Of a DNA stretch of 64,000 nucleotides, positions 1-10,037 are shown in pieces. The stretch is from Paraneptunicella aestuarii. GTDB lineage: Bacteria; Pseudomonadota; Gammaproteobacteria; Enterobacterales; Alteromonadaceae. Position 1 is the stretch's first letter, and each line of letters starts with the position of its first letter. The DNA lies in contig NZ_CP074570.1 of NCBI RefSeq assembly GCF_019900845.1, forward strand, positions 1,798,001 through 1,862,000, read 5' to 3'. The notes below the pieces were generated by a model that ran no database searches, was not told the origin of the DNA, and worked only from the letters and a program-made list of their open reading frames with translations. The position numbers and the translations under genes were made by a program.

Positions 1-698
1 CGGGACGGCGCGTATTCTAACAATCTGTGTAATGTTTTTGCAATATCAGGATACAGAATACAAACCAAGGCTTCGCAGTCATTTTGGGTTTGGGAAAAAA
101 TATACTCTTCCTTGGTAATCTCAGGTGTGGCGCGGGGAAGGTCGGGATGATTAAAAACCAAACCCGTTGATACCTGTACACCAGGGTTAACAACCAAATA
201 ACAATTTTTTTCTAATTCAATGGGTTGTAGCTGTTCACCAACACCTTCAGCAAAAGCACTATAACCCTTAACAAAAACAGGGACATCAGCTCCCAGTTGC
301 AAGCCTAATTCCTGTAACTCGGAATTATCTAATCCCAACTGCCAGTAATAGTTCAGAGCAATTAATGTGGTGGCTGCATCGGATGATCCACCTCCAAGCC
401 CGCCACCTGTTGGCAGGACTTTGTGCAAGGTGATAGCGCAACCTTTTTTGCAGCCCGTGTGTTGCTGTAACAGTTTTGCCGCTTTATAGATTATGTTGTC
501 CTGCAATGGTACTTCATTGTAGTTACTGGTGATGTCGATATTGCCATCATCTGTTGGCTGGAAAGTCAGTGTATCGCCATAATCCAGGATCTGAAAAATG
601 CTTTGCAGGTCGTGATAACCATCATCACGACGTCTATTAATATGTAGAAAGAGATTAAGCTTGGCGGGAGCAGGCCAAGTGGTTAACTGAGGATCCAT
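1..698 (-). CDS. ispE: 4-diphosphocytidyl-2-C-methyl-D-erythritol kinase, 3' part beyond the window
   Basis: GHMP kinase of the MEP isoprenoid pathway. It phosphorylates the 2-hydroxyl of CDP-methylerythritol with ATP in the cytosol. Reading down from an ATG at 698, the protein opens with the substrate-binding motif PAPAKLNLFLHI and the typical RRDDGYHDLQS stretch. The GHMP ATP-binding loop LPTGGGLGGGSSDAAT lies near residue 95. About 232 codons are visible and no stop is reached, so the C-terminus lies off the left edge. The start codon sits inside the last codons of lolB (16-bp overlap), so the two are translationally coupled, as in Escherichia coli, where lolB-ispE-prs is the order. The family assignment is secure; only the missing C-terminal part is unknown. 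Confidence 0.95.
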   Translation of the reverse strand, partial: MDPQLTTWPAPAKLNLFLHINRRRDDGYHDLQSIFQILDYGDTLTFQPTDDGNIDITSNYNEVPLQDNIIYKAAKLLQQHTGCKKGCAITLHKVLPTGGGLGGGSSDAATTLIALNYYWQLGLDNSELQELGLQLGADVPVFVKGYSAFAEGVGEQLQPIELEKNCYLVVNPGVQVSTGLVFNHPDLPRATPEITKEEYIFSQTQNDCEALVCILYPDIAKTLHRLLEYAPS

Positions 699-1375
699 TT
701 ACTGATTCTTATCTTTATATTGTTGGGGTTGTGACTAAGTTTCAAATTATCAGGTAACCAAACCTTGTCTACCTGTTGAAAACTGTCGTAATGAATTTGC
801 CAGCCATTTTCACGCTTTTGTTTTACCAATGAAGGCAAGCCTTGAGCCGATAGTTGATAGCTGAATTCATTATCTGGAATATAGCCTTTTACTAACTGTG
901 GCAGCATTTTCACAGGGATATCCCAACCAGTAATTCGACGTAGTAAACGTTCAGGGTCGGTGTCCATATATGACTTGCCATCGAATTCCAACGTTGTGAA
1001 GCCATTGTCACTGGTCATTTCCAGCAAGGTAGATCCAATCAGGTTAGTGAGCACGATATGGGAACTGTCCGCCTTTTGTGACCAGTTTATATAAGCACTG
1101 AGTTTTTCATCCGGGGTTTTGATGGCTATGCGCCCTTGAAACTGCCAATGAGTAATACTGTTTAGCCATTGTTGGTGTTGAGTATTGTTTAAACTTTCAA
1201 CCGGTTGTGTGGGAACCGTTGAACATGCGCTAACCAGAATTAATCCGATGACGACAATCGAGATTTTGACTTTGGCTGACAAGAGGCTTTCATTTAGTCT
1301 TCTTGAAATGCCGAGATTGTTGAGTATCAGCCCTTGCAATAACTGGCACAAAAAACGATTCATTAAATGATTCAT
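683..1375 (-). CDS. lolB: Outer-membrane lipoprotein receptor LolB
   Basis: Last component of the Lol pathway. It accepts lipoproteins from periplasmic LolA and inserts them into the inner leaflet of the outer membrane. A hydrophobic signal segment ends in the lipobox LVSAC with the acylated Cys at residue 51 of the longest frame; the roughly 180-residue mature part matches LolB length. The 50-residue leader is too long for a lipoprotein signal. A TTG about 19 codons before the Cys (LSAKVK...) would give a normal leader, so the true start is probably internal. Known LolB hallmarks seen include WQFQGRIAIKTPDEKLSA and the GWDIP region. Divergent from hemA and overlapping ispE, the same arrangement as in enterobacteria. 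Confidence 0.92.
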   Translation of the reverse strand: MNHLMNRFLCQLLQGLILNNLGISRRLNESLLSAKVKISIVVIGLILVSACSTVPTQPVESLNNTQHQQWLNSITHWQFQGRIAIKTPDEKLSAYINWSQKADSSHIVLTNLIGSTLLEMTSDNGFTTLEFDGKSYMDTDPERLLRRITGWDIPVKMLPQLVKGYIPDNEFSYQLSAQGLPSLVKQKRENGWQIHYDSFQQVDKVWLPDNLKLSHNPNNIKIRISKWILS

Positions 1376-1609
1376 TAAACAGAATTAGCGCATTTTTGTT
1401 CGAATTGGTGGGCAATAGTATATCAATTCTTCTTTATGCGTGAGGTAACTTTTAAAGGGCATAAGATTTTCGTACAATGCACGGCGCTCAATTCGGGCTA
1501 CTTTATATTTTACCTGTTTTAATACTGTTTGAGCTTTATCAGGTAAGCCTGCGAATAGACGGATCAGGTTGGGTAGACGAATTGTTATGTGGAGATAAAC
1601 CAAAATCTA

Positions 1610-2866
1610 ATGTCGCTCGTCGTTTTCGGAATTAATCACAATACAGCACCTGTATCTTTGCGGGAAAAGGTTGCCTTTTCTCCGGATTCTCTGGTGGATG
1701 CATTACGTACTTTGCAGGATCACCCCGATGTGAGTGAGTCTGTTATTTTGTCTACTTGCAATCGCACAGAGGTATATGTGACCGCAGCGGAAATGTCGCC
1801 AGAGATGTTATGTGGCTGGTTGGCTGAATTTCACAGTCTGGATCAAGACAGTTTATGGCGGCATGGCTATGCTCATGTTGATTTGGACATGGTTAAGCAT
1901 TTAATGCGAGTGGCAAGTGGACTGGATTCATTGGTGCTAGGTGAACCTCAAATTTTGGGGCAGCTAAAGCAGTCTTTTACCAGCGCCAGAAATGTTGGCA
2001 CCGTCGATTCCATGTTCGAGCAGTTGTTCCAAAAGACTTTTGCAACAGCGAAAAGGGTTCGAACCGAAACAGAAATTGGCGCGAATGCGGTTTCTGTGGC
2101 CTTTACGGCGGTGCAGTTGGCTCAGCATATTTTCTCCTCTTTATCCGATAGCCATATTTTGTTGGTAGGGGCGGGCGAAACCATCGAGTTGGTTGCGACT
2201 CATCTTCATGAACACGGCGTGAAGAATATAACGGTTGCTAACCGTACCGTTGCCAACGGTAAAATATTGGCAGAGAGATTTTCAGGTCAGTTGATTACGC
2301 TGGGACAAATCCCGGCCACATTGTCCAAAATTGACATTGTTATCAGCTCTACCGCGAGCCAATTGCCTATTATAGGGAAAGGTTTGGTTGAGCGTGCATT
2401 ACGTGAACGTCGTAGAAAGCCTATGTTGCTCATTGATTTGGCGGTTCCTCGAGATATCGAAGAAGAAGTTGCCGAATTGGATGATGCCTATTTATATAGT
2501 GTTGATGACTTGCAACAAATCGTGGAGCAAAATATTGCTTCACGAAAAGAAGCTGCAACGGAAGCGGAAAAATTGATAGCCGAGCAGGTTGAGCAATTTA
2601 CTTTGTGGAATAACGCTCAGGGTTCGGTTGATATGCTGCGAAACTATCGTCAGCAAAGTGAGTTACAGAAAGTTAAATTATTGGAAAAAGCCCTTGCTCA
2701 ATTGATCGATGGTCGCGAGCCGGAGCAGGTTGTCACCGAGTTGGCCAATAAGTTAACAAACAGCCTTATTCATGGGCCTACGGCTGCATTGAAAAAAGCA
2801 GCGGAAACTCAGGACAAAGACACATTAGCTCTGCTGCAAAATGCATTAGGGCTTAAGCACGAATAA
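1610..2866 (+). CDS. hemA: Glutamyl-tRNA reductase
   Basis: Catalyses NADPH-dependent reduction of glutamyl-tRNA(Glu) to glutamate-1-semialdehyde, the first committed step of C5 tetrapyrrole synthesis. With the ATG at 1610 the protein begins [20 protein letters not shown], and the catalytic Cys falls at residue 50 in STCNRTEVY, the same position as in E. coli. A nucleotide-binding stretch (LLVGAGE) lies near residue 185, and a helical dimerisation domain ends the chain (about 418 residues, normal). A GTG at 1589 is an in-frame alternative, but it would add seven non-conserved residues. The gene is followed after 14 bp by prfA in the conserved hemA-prfA-prmC order. Confidence 0.97.
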   Translation: MSLVVFGINHNTAPVSLREKVAFSPDSLVDALRTLQDHPDVSESVILSTCNRTEVYVTAAEMSPEMLCGWLAEFHSLDQDSLWRHGYAHVDLDMVKHLMRVASGLDSLVLGEPQILGQLKQSFTSARNVGTVDSMFEQLFQKTFATAKRVRTETEIGANAVSVAFTAVQLAQHIFSSLSDSHILLVGAGETIELVATHLHEHGVKNITVANRTVANGKILAERFSGQLITLGQIPATLSKIDIVISSTASQLPIIGKGLVERALRERRRKPMLLIDLAVPRDIEEEVAELDDAYLYSVDDLQQIVEQNIASRKEAATEAEKLIAEQVEQFTLWNNAQGSVDMLRNYRQQSELQKVKLLEKALAQLIDGREPEQVVTELANKLTNSLIHGPTAALKKAAETQDKDTLALLQNALGLKHE

Positions 2867-2880
2867 TTATCGGAACCGGA

Positions 2881-3969
2881 ATGAAAGAATCAGTTGTTAG
2901 AAAATTGCAAGCCTTGGTAGAGCGATTTGAAGAATTACAGGCACTATTGAGTGAACCTGAGATTATTGCTGACCAAAACAAGTTCCGCGCCTTGTCGAAG
3001 GAATATTCACAACTGGAAGATGTGGTGAAAGGATTTAAAGATTACGAACAATGTCTGGATGATATTGAGACTGCCAAGGAAATGCTGGCAGAAGACGATG
3101 CAGAAATGCGTGAAATGGCCGAGATGGAAGTGAAAGAAGCCAAATCACGTATGGAAGAGCTTGAGCGAGAGCTGCAAATTTTGTTGTTGCCGAAAGATCC
3201 TAATGACGACATGAGCTGCTTTTTGGAAATTCGTGCTGGTGCCGGTGGTGACGAAGCGGCGATTTTCGCTGGCGATTTGTTCCGCATGTACAGTCGTTAC
3301 GCTGAAAAGATGCGCTGGCGTATGGAAGTGGTCAGTTCCCACGACGGGGAACATGGCGGTTATAAAGAAGTGATCGCGAATGTGGTTGGTGATGGTGCTT
3401 ACGGCGTATTGAAGTTTGAATCCGGTGGTCATCGAGTGCAGCGTGTTCCTGAAACCGAATCTCAAGGACGAATTCATACCTCGGCGTGTACCGTGGCGGT
3501 TTTGCCAGAAGTGCCAGAATCTCAAGCCATTGAAATTAATCCGGCTGATTTGAGGGTGGACACTTTCCGTGCCAGTGGCGCGGGTGGTCAGCACGTTAAC
3601 AAAACCGATTCTGCTATTCGTTTGACTCACTTACCAACCGGTATTGTGGTGGAATGTCAGGATGAACGTTCTCAACATAAGAACCGTGCCAAGGCCATGT
3701 CAGTGTTACAGGCTCGCTTGAACAATATTGAGCAGGAAAAACGTCAGGCTGAAGAGGCTTCGGCTCGTAAACTGTTGGTAGGAAGTGGCGATCGTTCAGA
3801 GCGCATTCGTACCTACAACTACCCTCAAGGACGTGTGACTGATCATCGCATTAACCTGACCCTGTATCGCTTGGATGAATTTATTGAGGGCGACGTGGAT
3901 TTGTTGCTGGAACCTATTCGTCAAGAGTATCAAGCCGATCAGTTGGCTTCTTTGTCGGAAGATGTGTAA
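2881..3969 (+). CDS. prfA: Peptide chain release factor 1
   Basis: Class I release factor reading UAA and UAG. The catalytic GGQ loop is at residues 235-237 ([14 protein letters not shown]). The codon-recognition tripeptide of RF1, PxT, is seen as P190-E191-T192, which separates it from RF2 (SPF). Its 362 residues are the normal length. The N-terminal domain 1 is helical and charged; domains 2 to 4 carry the family stretches [11 protein letters not shown] and QDERSQHKN. Gln237 is the expected methylation target of PrmC, encoded by the next gene. The gene follows hemA with a 14-bp gap and probably shares its transcript. Confidence 0.98.
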   Translation: MKESVVRKLQALVERFEELQALLSEPEIIADQNKFRALSKEYSQLEDVVKGFKDYEQCLDDIETAKEMLAEDDAEMREMAEMEVKEAKSRMEELERELQILLLPKDPNDDMSCFLEIRAGAGGDEAAIFAGDLFRMYSRYAEKMRWRMEVVSSHDGEHGGYKEVIANVVGDGAYGVLKFESGGHRVQRVPETESQGRIHTSACTVAVLPEVPESQAIEINPADLRVDTFRASGAGGQHVNKTDSAIRLTHLPTGIVVECQDERSQHKNRAKAMSVLQARLNNIEQEKRQAEEASARKLLVGSGDRSERIRTYNYPQGRVTDHRINLTLYRLDEFIEGDVDLLLEPIRQEYQADQLASLSEDV

Positions 3970-4037
3970 CCATTAGCATTTATTCTGGTTGCAGGTATGA
4001 CTGAAAAGCCTTCGATGACAGGATATGCTCTTTGTGA

Positions 4038-4913
4038 ATGAAACTTGTGAATGAAATGAATATTGCCCAGTGTTTAGCCTGGGCAAAACAAGTGCTATCG
4101 GAAGGTGAATCACCATCGATTGACGCAAAAGTGCTGCTATGTGATGTGCTAAAGCGTGACACTACATTTCTCATTACTTATCCCGAATATCAGCTTTCTG
4201 CTGAACAATTCCAACGCTTTCAAGCTATGGTGGCTCGGCGAGTAGAAGGCGAGCCTGTTGCCTATATTATCGGTACACAGGATTTCTGGACGCTCACCTT
4301 GAAAGTGAATGAACATACCTTGATCCCAAGGCCCGAAACCGAGTTATTGGTTGAGACGGTTTTGTCCCTGGTTACAAGTCATCCTCAGAATGAACAACAA
4401 CATCCGTTAAGGATTTTGGATTTAGGTACTGGCACTGGAGCGATTGCGCTGGCTTTGGCTTCGGAATTACCAAAGGCACAAGTTGAAGCGGTTGACCGCA
4501 TTCCAGAAGCGGTTGAGCTTGCCAAAGAGAACGCTTCTAATTTAGCCATCAGCAACATCAAGATCAGTCAAAGTGATTGGTTTGATAATATCACTGATGA
4601 GCCTTTTCATTTTATTGTCACCAACCCGCCCTATGTTGAAGCTGACAGCCCTTGGTTAGTGCAAGGTGATGTGCGTTTTGAACCTGCCAGTGCATTGACC
4701 TCTGGTGACGACGGTCTTGATGATATTAGGTATATAATCGAACAATCAAAGGGTAGATTACTACTCTCTGGCTGGCTGCTGATTGAGCATGGTTACACCC
4801 AGAGCGAAGCTATTCAGAAACTTTTTCAACAAGCTGGATACCTTAATATTACTGCTGTTGAAGACTATTCTGGTCATCCTAGAATTTGCTATGCCCAAAA
4901 GTGTGTTGCATAA
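4038..4913 (+). CDS. prmC: Release factor glutamine N5-methyltransferase
   Basis: SAM-dependent methyltransferase that modifies the GGQ glutamine of RF1 and RF2. The N-terminal helical domain is followed by the conserved TLIPRPETE region (about residues 94-102). The SAM-binding DLGTGTG lies at 128-134, and the NPPY motif that binds the target glutamine at 196-199. Length (291) is a little above E. coli PrmC (277). A second ATG at 4056 (MNIAQCLAW) is an equally plausible start. Neither has a strong Shine-Dalgarno sequence, so the N-terminus is uncertain by six residues. Next to prfA, as usual. Confidence 0.96.
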   Translation: MKLVNEMNIAQCLAWAKQVLSEGESPSIDAKVLLCDVLKRDTTFLITYPEYQLSAEQFQRFQAMVARRVEGEPVAYIIGTQDFWTLTLKVNEHTLIPRPETELLVETVLSLVTSHPQNEQQHPLRILDLGTGTGAIALALASELPKAQVEAVDRIPEAVELAKENASNLAISNIKISQSDWFDNITDEPFHFIVTNPPYVEADSPWLVQGDVRFEPASALTSGDDGLDDIRYIIEQSKGRLLLSGWLLIEHGYTQSEAIQKLFQQAGYLNITAVEDYSGHPRICYAQKCVA

Positions 4914-4979
4914 AAACCACGAACAAGTTAGTTTTGAATTTGTATAACTTATGAGGTGAGCCACTTTAGAGGTGGGGGT

Positions 4980-6524
4980 ATGTCTGACGATTTTCTTTTT
5001 GCTGATGATGTAGAAGAAGAAACGCTGCCAGAACGTGCTTCATGGAAGGTGCTTATCGTCGATGATGAGCCAGAAATACACGCAGTAACTAAACTGGCAT
5101 TAAATGATTTTATTTTTCAAGATCGCGATATCGAATTTATCAGCGCCCATAGTGGCGAGGATGCTAAGCGGGTATTGCGTGAACATAATGATATCGCGGT
5201 TATTTTGCTGGATGTTGTTATGGAAACTGACGATGCGGGATTACGCGTCGCAAAATTTATTCGCGATGAAATAAATAACTATTTCACCCGTATTATTCTG
5301 CGTACCGGTCAGCCGGGGCAGGCGCCTGAGCTTGATGTCATTCTTAATTACGACATCAACGACTATAAATCTAAAACAGAATTAACATCACAAAAGCTGT
5401 TCACTTCGGTGATTTCGGCTTTGCGTTCTTATCGCGATATTATCAACCTGGAAAACAGTCGTAGAGGATTGGAAAGTATTCTGACGGCGTCTTCAAACCT
5501 GTTCAACCTTCGTACTTTAGATGGTTTTATGAATGGGTTGGTACAGCAATTAACATCCTTAATTGGTGGTGCTGCACAAGAGGTGTCCTATATTTCGGCT
5601 CCGTCTGCCAGCAGTGGGTTGGATGAGTTGGCTGATTATGTGTTGTATAAGGGCAAATGTGGTGATGACAAGGTTTCCGTTAATTCTGTATTGAATTCAG
5701 TTAATGACGAGCAATTGCAAGCGTGTCGCTCGGCTCTAGCCAACAAAAGTGTGGTGATTCAGGATGATTTTCTGGTGGCTTATTGCCACAGCAATCATCA
5801 ACGAGGTTCTTTGTTATTGCTGACTGGATTGCCACGTCCTTTGGACGATTATGATCGTAATTTGATTGAGCTTTTTGCCAGCAATGTGCAGGTCGCTTTT
5901 GAGCAAGTGCAGCTGACCAGTGAAGTTGAAGCCAATCAAAAAGAGATATTGGAGCAAGTGAGTAAAGCTTTGGTATGTCGTTTGAGCGGTGGACGCCATA
6001 TTCAGCGTGTTACTTTGTTATGTGAGTTGTTGGCTCAAAAAGCAGGTTTATCTCAAGATGACATTGATGTGTTGTCGTTAGCGGTGCGCTTACACGATAT
6101 TGGTTCTTTGGTTGTTCCTGTTAACCTATTGAGTAAATCGGGGGAACTGGCTCCTGAAGAGATGGATTTGGTGCGTCAGCATGTTAGTGAAGATATTGCT
6201 GTAATTAAAGATGCGGAGCATCCTGTTATCAAAACTGCGGCGATGCTGGCTCGTGAACAGTATGAATGCTGGGACGGTTCCGGGTATCCCAAATCGTTGA
6301 AACAGGAACAGATACATATTTTTAGCCGTATTCTGGCGATTGTGGATGAGTACGATTCTTTGCGCAATGAAAAGTGTAAGCCGAAATATCGACCGTTGCC
6401 GGAAGTGGTGCAGTATTTTCAGTCTGCAAAAGGGAGTTTGTTCGATCCGCAGTTAGTGGATCTGCTCTTGTCGGACATTGAGCATTTTGAAGATATTATA
6501 TCTAAAAACCCGGATTCACATTAA
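4980..6524 (+). CDS. Response regulator with REC, DUF3369-like and degenerate HD-GYP domains
   Basis: Two-component output protein of RpfG-like architecture. The start at 4980 is chosen because a purine-rich AGAGGTGGGGG lies just upstream; the in-frame GTG at 4956 lacks comparable support. Residues 22-150 are a receiver with acidic pocket D28/D29 and phospho-acceptor D78 (VILLDVV). About 165-325 matches the GAF-like DUF3369 linker. The C-terminal domain has the HD pair (H372-D373), H401, D456 and the GYP signature at 435-437. However, the lysine of HDIGK is Ser376, and the paired histidines before the GYP are Q427-Y428. In active c-di-GMP phosphodiesterases these residues bind metal or catalyse, so activity is doubtful. 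It sits between prmC and sirB2, where enterobacteria have no gene. No partner kinase is adjacent. Confidence 0.88.
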   Translation: MSDDFLFADDVEEETLPERASWKVLIVDDEPEIHAVTKLALNDFIFQDRDIEFISAHSGEDAKRVLREHNDIAVILLDVVMETDDAGLRVAKFIRDEINNYFTRIILRTGQPGQAPELDVILNYDINDYKSKTELTSQKLFTSVISALRSYRDIINLENSRRGLESILTASSNLFNLRTLDGFMNGLVQQLTSLIGGAAQEVSYISAPSASSGLDELADYVLYKGKCGDDKVSVNSVLNSVNDEQLQACRSALANKSVVIQDDFLVAYCHSNHQRGSLLLLTGLPRPLDDYDRNLIELFASNVQVAFEQVQLTSEVEANQKEILEQVSKALVCRLSGGRHIQRVTLLCELLAQKAGLSQDDIDVLSLAVRLHDIGSLVVPVNLLSKSGELAPEEMDLVRQHVSEDIAVIKDAEHPVIKTAAMLAREQYECWDGSGYPKSLKQEQIHIFSRILAIVDEYDSLRNEKCKPKYRPLPEVVQYFQSAKGSLFDPQLVDLLLSDIEHFEDIISKNPDSH

Positions 6525-6636
6525 AAACTCCTCTTTTCTACATAAAAATTGAAGGTAACGATAAAGTTACCTTTAATTTTTCTTTCAATATCAGTACATT
6601 TGCCCACGGTAATTTCGAACTATCATCGAGGATTTT

Positions 6637-7014
6637 ATGTACTTTTTCGTTAAACACCTGCACATGTCAGCGGTTGCTATTAGTTTATCGCTATTTATTC
6701 TGCGCTTTTACTGGTTAAACCGTGACCCGGAAAAGCTACAAAGAAAGTGGGTGAAGGTGGCTCCACACATTGTTGATACTATCCTGCTACTAAGTGCGTT
6801 AACGCTTTGCTTTATCATTCAGCAGTATCCGTTCGTTGATGCCTGGTTAACGGAAAAAGTGATTGGCTTGGTGTTTTACATTTTGATGGGGTTATATGCG
6901 CTTAAACTGGGTCGTAATATGTTGATGCGTTGGTTAGGCTTTTTGGGCGCGATTGCCTGGTTAGTCTTTATCGCTAAAGTGGCGGTTTTAAAGCATCCTA
7001 TTTTATTTGGGTAA
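6637..7014 (+). CDS. SirB2 family inner-membrane protein
   Basis: Small integral membrane protein (125 residues) with about four hydrophobic segments (roughly residues 8-24, 45-63, 74-92 and 98-117). The family signature is KHLHMSAVAISLSLFILR near the N-terminus, with the conserved basic WLNRD and HIVDTILL segments. The biochemical role is not established; the family name comes from a Salmonella invasion-gene screen. The equivalent E. coli gene ychQ lies in the same place, between prmC and ychA, which supports the call. Confidence 0.85.
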   Translation: MYFFVKHLHMSAVAISLSLFILRFYWLNRDPEKLQRKWVKVAPHIVDTILLLSALTLCFIIQQYPFVDAWLTEKVIGLVFYILMGLYALKLGRNMLMRWLGFLGAIAWLVFIAKVAVLKHPILFG

Positions 7015-7375
7015 CGCTTATCTGGTTCTGCCATCTACTTGCCTGGGTGGCAGATCGACTATTAATCCCCTGAATCTTCAATCTATTATCTCCTTTGTAT
7101 CCTTTTCTCTATCTACGTTTTATCTCGCGGTATTGTTATTTCTGAAAAGGTTACAAATTTATGAAACTTTTTACCCTTGTGAATTGTCTGTATTAGAGTG
7201 GTTTTATTCTCGACTTGGTATTTTTTTCTCCGATTGAGCAGCTTTTGATAAAGCTTCTATTTTTTGTTCCGATAAGGTAAAGACACGGTTGCTCGTATTG
7301 TTTTTATTTACCACATTGTGGATAGGTTGAAGTCAGTATTGAGTATAGATTGTTTGGGTTTTATGGGGCGTATTG
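7015..7375. other. Non-coding gap between sirB2 and sirB1
   Basis: 361 bp, AT-rich. One short inverted repeat (CTGCCA at about 7030 with TGGCAG about 14 bases further on) could form a weak hairpin but has no T-tract. An open frame of 76 codons runs through it, but it starts inside sirB2, has no family match and looks like chance. A long untranslated spacer here is unusual, because the two sir genes are normally close. Confidence 0.5.
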
Positions 7376-8188
7376 GTGCAGACAATTCATCAGGCAATAA
7401 AACAGCAGAATTCATTTATGGCAGGCTTGTATCTGGCTGAGCATTTTCAGTCTGATATTGATATTGGTCGCCATATTGTTCAAATCGAAGAATTTATTCA
7501 CGGTGCGAGTGCCGCAGTTCAGAAAGCCTCATCCACTGAAGCAAAAGTGCAACAATACCTTGATTATTTCTATACCGAGTTAGCGTTTTCCGGTGATGAA
7601 AATCAGGCGTTTTCACCCAACTATAATTTTGTTGATAAGGTGGTTGATTATCGAACCGGCATTCCGATGACACTGGCTGTGCTGTTGTGTCAGGTGGGGA
7701 ATGCTGCGGGATTGAGAATGCGTGAAGTGGCATTTCCCGGCCATTATTTAGTGCGCGTTGAAGTTGCACAAGGGCGTTATTGGTTTATCGATCCTGTTGA
7801 TGGCAAGCATCTGGACTGGCATCAGCTTTTAGCTTTGTATCGTAGTATGACTGGGCATGATGAAGCGGAAAATGTGCCTTCGGAAGCGCTTATTCCTGTG
7901 GAATGTGAGAATACTGTCGTTCGTATGCTGCACAATATTAAAGGTGCATTTATCAACAATAAGCAGTATCAGGAAGCTTTGGAATGCACAGAATTATTGT
8001 TGGAGCTTTGCCCTGATGATCCTTATGAGCGCAGAGATCGCGGCTTTTTATTGCACCAGTTGGATTGCCCTCATTTGGCGTTGGCGGATTATCACTATTT
8101 CATTAAACATTGCCCTCAGGATCCTATTACGGATTTACTCAAAATTCAGATTAGCACTATGGGGCAGTGCGATATGATTTGGCATTAG
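7376..8188 (+). CDS. SirB1 family protein: transglutaminase-like domain with TPR tail
   Basis: About 270 residues. The N-terminal half carries the SirB1/transglutaminase-like fold with YRTGIPMTLAVLLCQVG and FPGHYLVRVE, then a histidine/aspartate-containing FIDPVDG segment. The C-terminal third contains TPR-like helices (NNKQYQEALECTELLLELCPDDPYERRDRGFL). E. coli YchA occupies the same locus just before kdsA. No ATG is available: TTG at 7373 and GTG at 7376 are possible starts. GTG has the better spacing from the GGGG at 7365-7368. Function in the family is unknown. Confidence 0.85.
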   Translation: MQTIHQAIKQQNSFMAGLYLAEHFQSDIDIGRHIVQIEEFIHGASAAVQKASSTEAKVQQYLDYFYTELAFSGDENQAFSPNYNFVDKVVDYRTGIPMTLAVLLCQVGNAAGLRMREVAFPGHYLVRVEVAQGRYWFIDPVDGKHLDWHQLLALYRSMTGHDEAENVPSEALIPVECENTVVRMLHNIKGAFINNKQYQEALECTELLLELCPDDPYERRDRGFLLHQLDCPHLALADYHYFIKHCPQDPITDLLKIQISTMGQCDMIWH

Positions 8189-8259
8189 GCAATTGCATCG
8201 TTCAATACCTAAGTGCAATGAGCTATTAAGTGAAACGATAAAGCGGCTCTCGTCAATTT

Positions 8260-8275
8260 CGTGATTTAAATCACA
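8260..8275. promoter_or_regulatory. Candidate CRP-type operator upstream of kdsA
   Basis: The 16-mer has the form CGTGA-N6-TCACA around a perfect 14-bp palindrome (GTGATTTAAATCAC). It differs from the CRP consensus TGTGA-N6-TCACA by one base. It lies 73 bp before the kdsA ATG, in the only sizeable gap between sirB1 and kdsA, and may mark a separate kdsA promoter. The match is seen in the sequence; regulation is inference. Confidence 0.45.
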
Positions 8276-8336
8276 ATCAGTCCTGCGTTTATTCTGCAAA
8301 TCCGTTATCATCTGCCCGTTTCGTAAACTTATGTAA

Positions 8337-9197
<861 letters not shown>

Positions 9198-9215
9198 TAC
9201 CTGTAAACCTGAACA

Positions 9216-9250
9216 GATGTTTCTCGGCATGTTTTGAGAGACATCTTTTT
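9216..9250 (+). terminator. Rho-independent terminator of kdsA
   Basis: A 10-bp stem (GATGTTTCTC pairing with GAGAGACATC, one G-T pair) with a 10-base loop is followed by TTTTT. It lies 18 bp after the kdsA stop, on the plus strand. Confidence 0.85.
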
Positions 9251-9440
9251 CCTGCCCGATTTCTAATCTTGCTTTATTTACGCCTTCATCGCAGAAATAT
9301 TGTCTACATTCGATGCTTTATGTTTAACTGAGGTTTGTTAGCTTGCAATGCAATGAGAAAGTATTGTTTGAGCGTTTGGTGTGAATGTTTTGAAGATGGA
9401 TTTGGAATGAAGATTGATTCGGAGTGCAATGTGATTTCGG

Positions 9441-9479
9441 AATATCCCCACATGGCAGGGAGTACCATGCGGGGTATTT
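9441..9479. repeat. Hairpin in the kdsA / small exported protein gap
   Basis: CCCC-A-CATGG (9446-9455) pairs with CCATG-C-GGGG (9465-9474) around a 9-base loop, with one internal mismatch. There is no T-tract on either side, so it is not a typical terminator. It lies about 75 bp beyond the stop of the minus-strand gene at 9552 and could protect that transcript's 3' end. The rest of the 354-bp gap (9198-9551) shows only the kdsA terminator. Confidence 0.5.
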
Positions 9480-9551
9480 CGTGTCAAAAAACTGAAACTT
9501 TTTAGGTAAGACGGTACTTTGATACTCGCTTACGAAGTTAAAAAGCTCAGG

Positions 9552-9833
9552 TTACTCTGAAATTAAAGTCAGATTTGGTTTTTGTTTAGTGCGATCAAAT
9601 TTCGCCATTGCCAGAAACTGATTAACGTTTTGTTCCAGGCTCATTGTATTTAGTTCTTGTTTAACGATAACCGGTACTTCTGGAGTCGCGATATCATTAA
9701 TTGCTAATTCGATGTTGCTTGCAACTGCTTGGTGCAATTCCTGAGTATTAAACAGGTTTTGTTCAGCTTGTACGTTGTTGCTGATAACTAAAGCGGTTAA
9801 ACTTGCGATTAAAAGAGTTTTTACAGATTTCAT
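9552..9833 (-). CDS. Small exported protein of unknown function
   Basis: 93 residues from the ATG at 9833, which is preceded by TAGGTGAG at good spacing (the in-frame GTG at 9842 is part of that ribosome-binding region). A clear signal peptide, MKSVKTLLIASLTALVISN, ends at a VQA-E cleavage site. The mature protein is about 69 residues, acidic to neutral, without cysteines, and predicted mostly helical. I do not recognise a domain. It stands alone on the minus strand between kdsA and gcvA. Confidence 0.7.
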   Translation of the reverse strand: MKSVKTLLIASLTALVISNNVQAEQNLFNTQELHQAVASNIELAINDIATPEVPVIVKQELNTMSLEQNVNQFLAMAKFDRTKQKPNLTLISE

Positions 9834-10037
9834 AGTTCTCACCTAAAGTAAAATTAATGTTAAAAATGACACGTAATTTGTTAACCGAAGCACTAAGTTT
9901 TGTTGAATCACTTGAAAAACTTGGTGTTTCAGAAGACATGGTAAATATATAACGGATCTCGGGCTGTGAAAAACGAGAAAAAATATGGATTAACCATTAG
10001 AAAAACTAATTAAAGTTTTTGGGTGTTTGTAGTCGTT

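Noticed and set aside
1385..1603. 72-codon minus-strand frame between lolB and hemA
   Set aside because: It fills the divergent promoter region, has no recognisable domain and no ribosome-binding site, and similar gaps are non-coding in relatives of this locus.
3145..3630. 161-codon frame antisense to prfA
   Set aside because: Shadow of a strongly conserved gene; composition follows from the opposite strand's codons.
7007..7237. 76-codon plus-strand frame after sirB2
   Set aside because: It starts inside sirB2 without a ribosome-binding site and encodes a low-complexity hydrophobic peptide of no known family.
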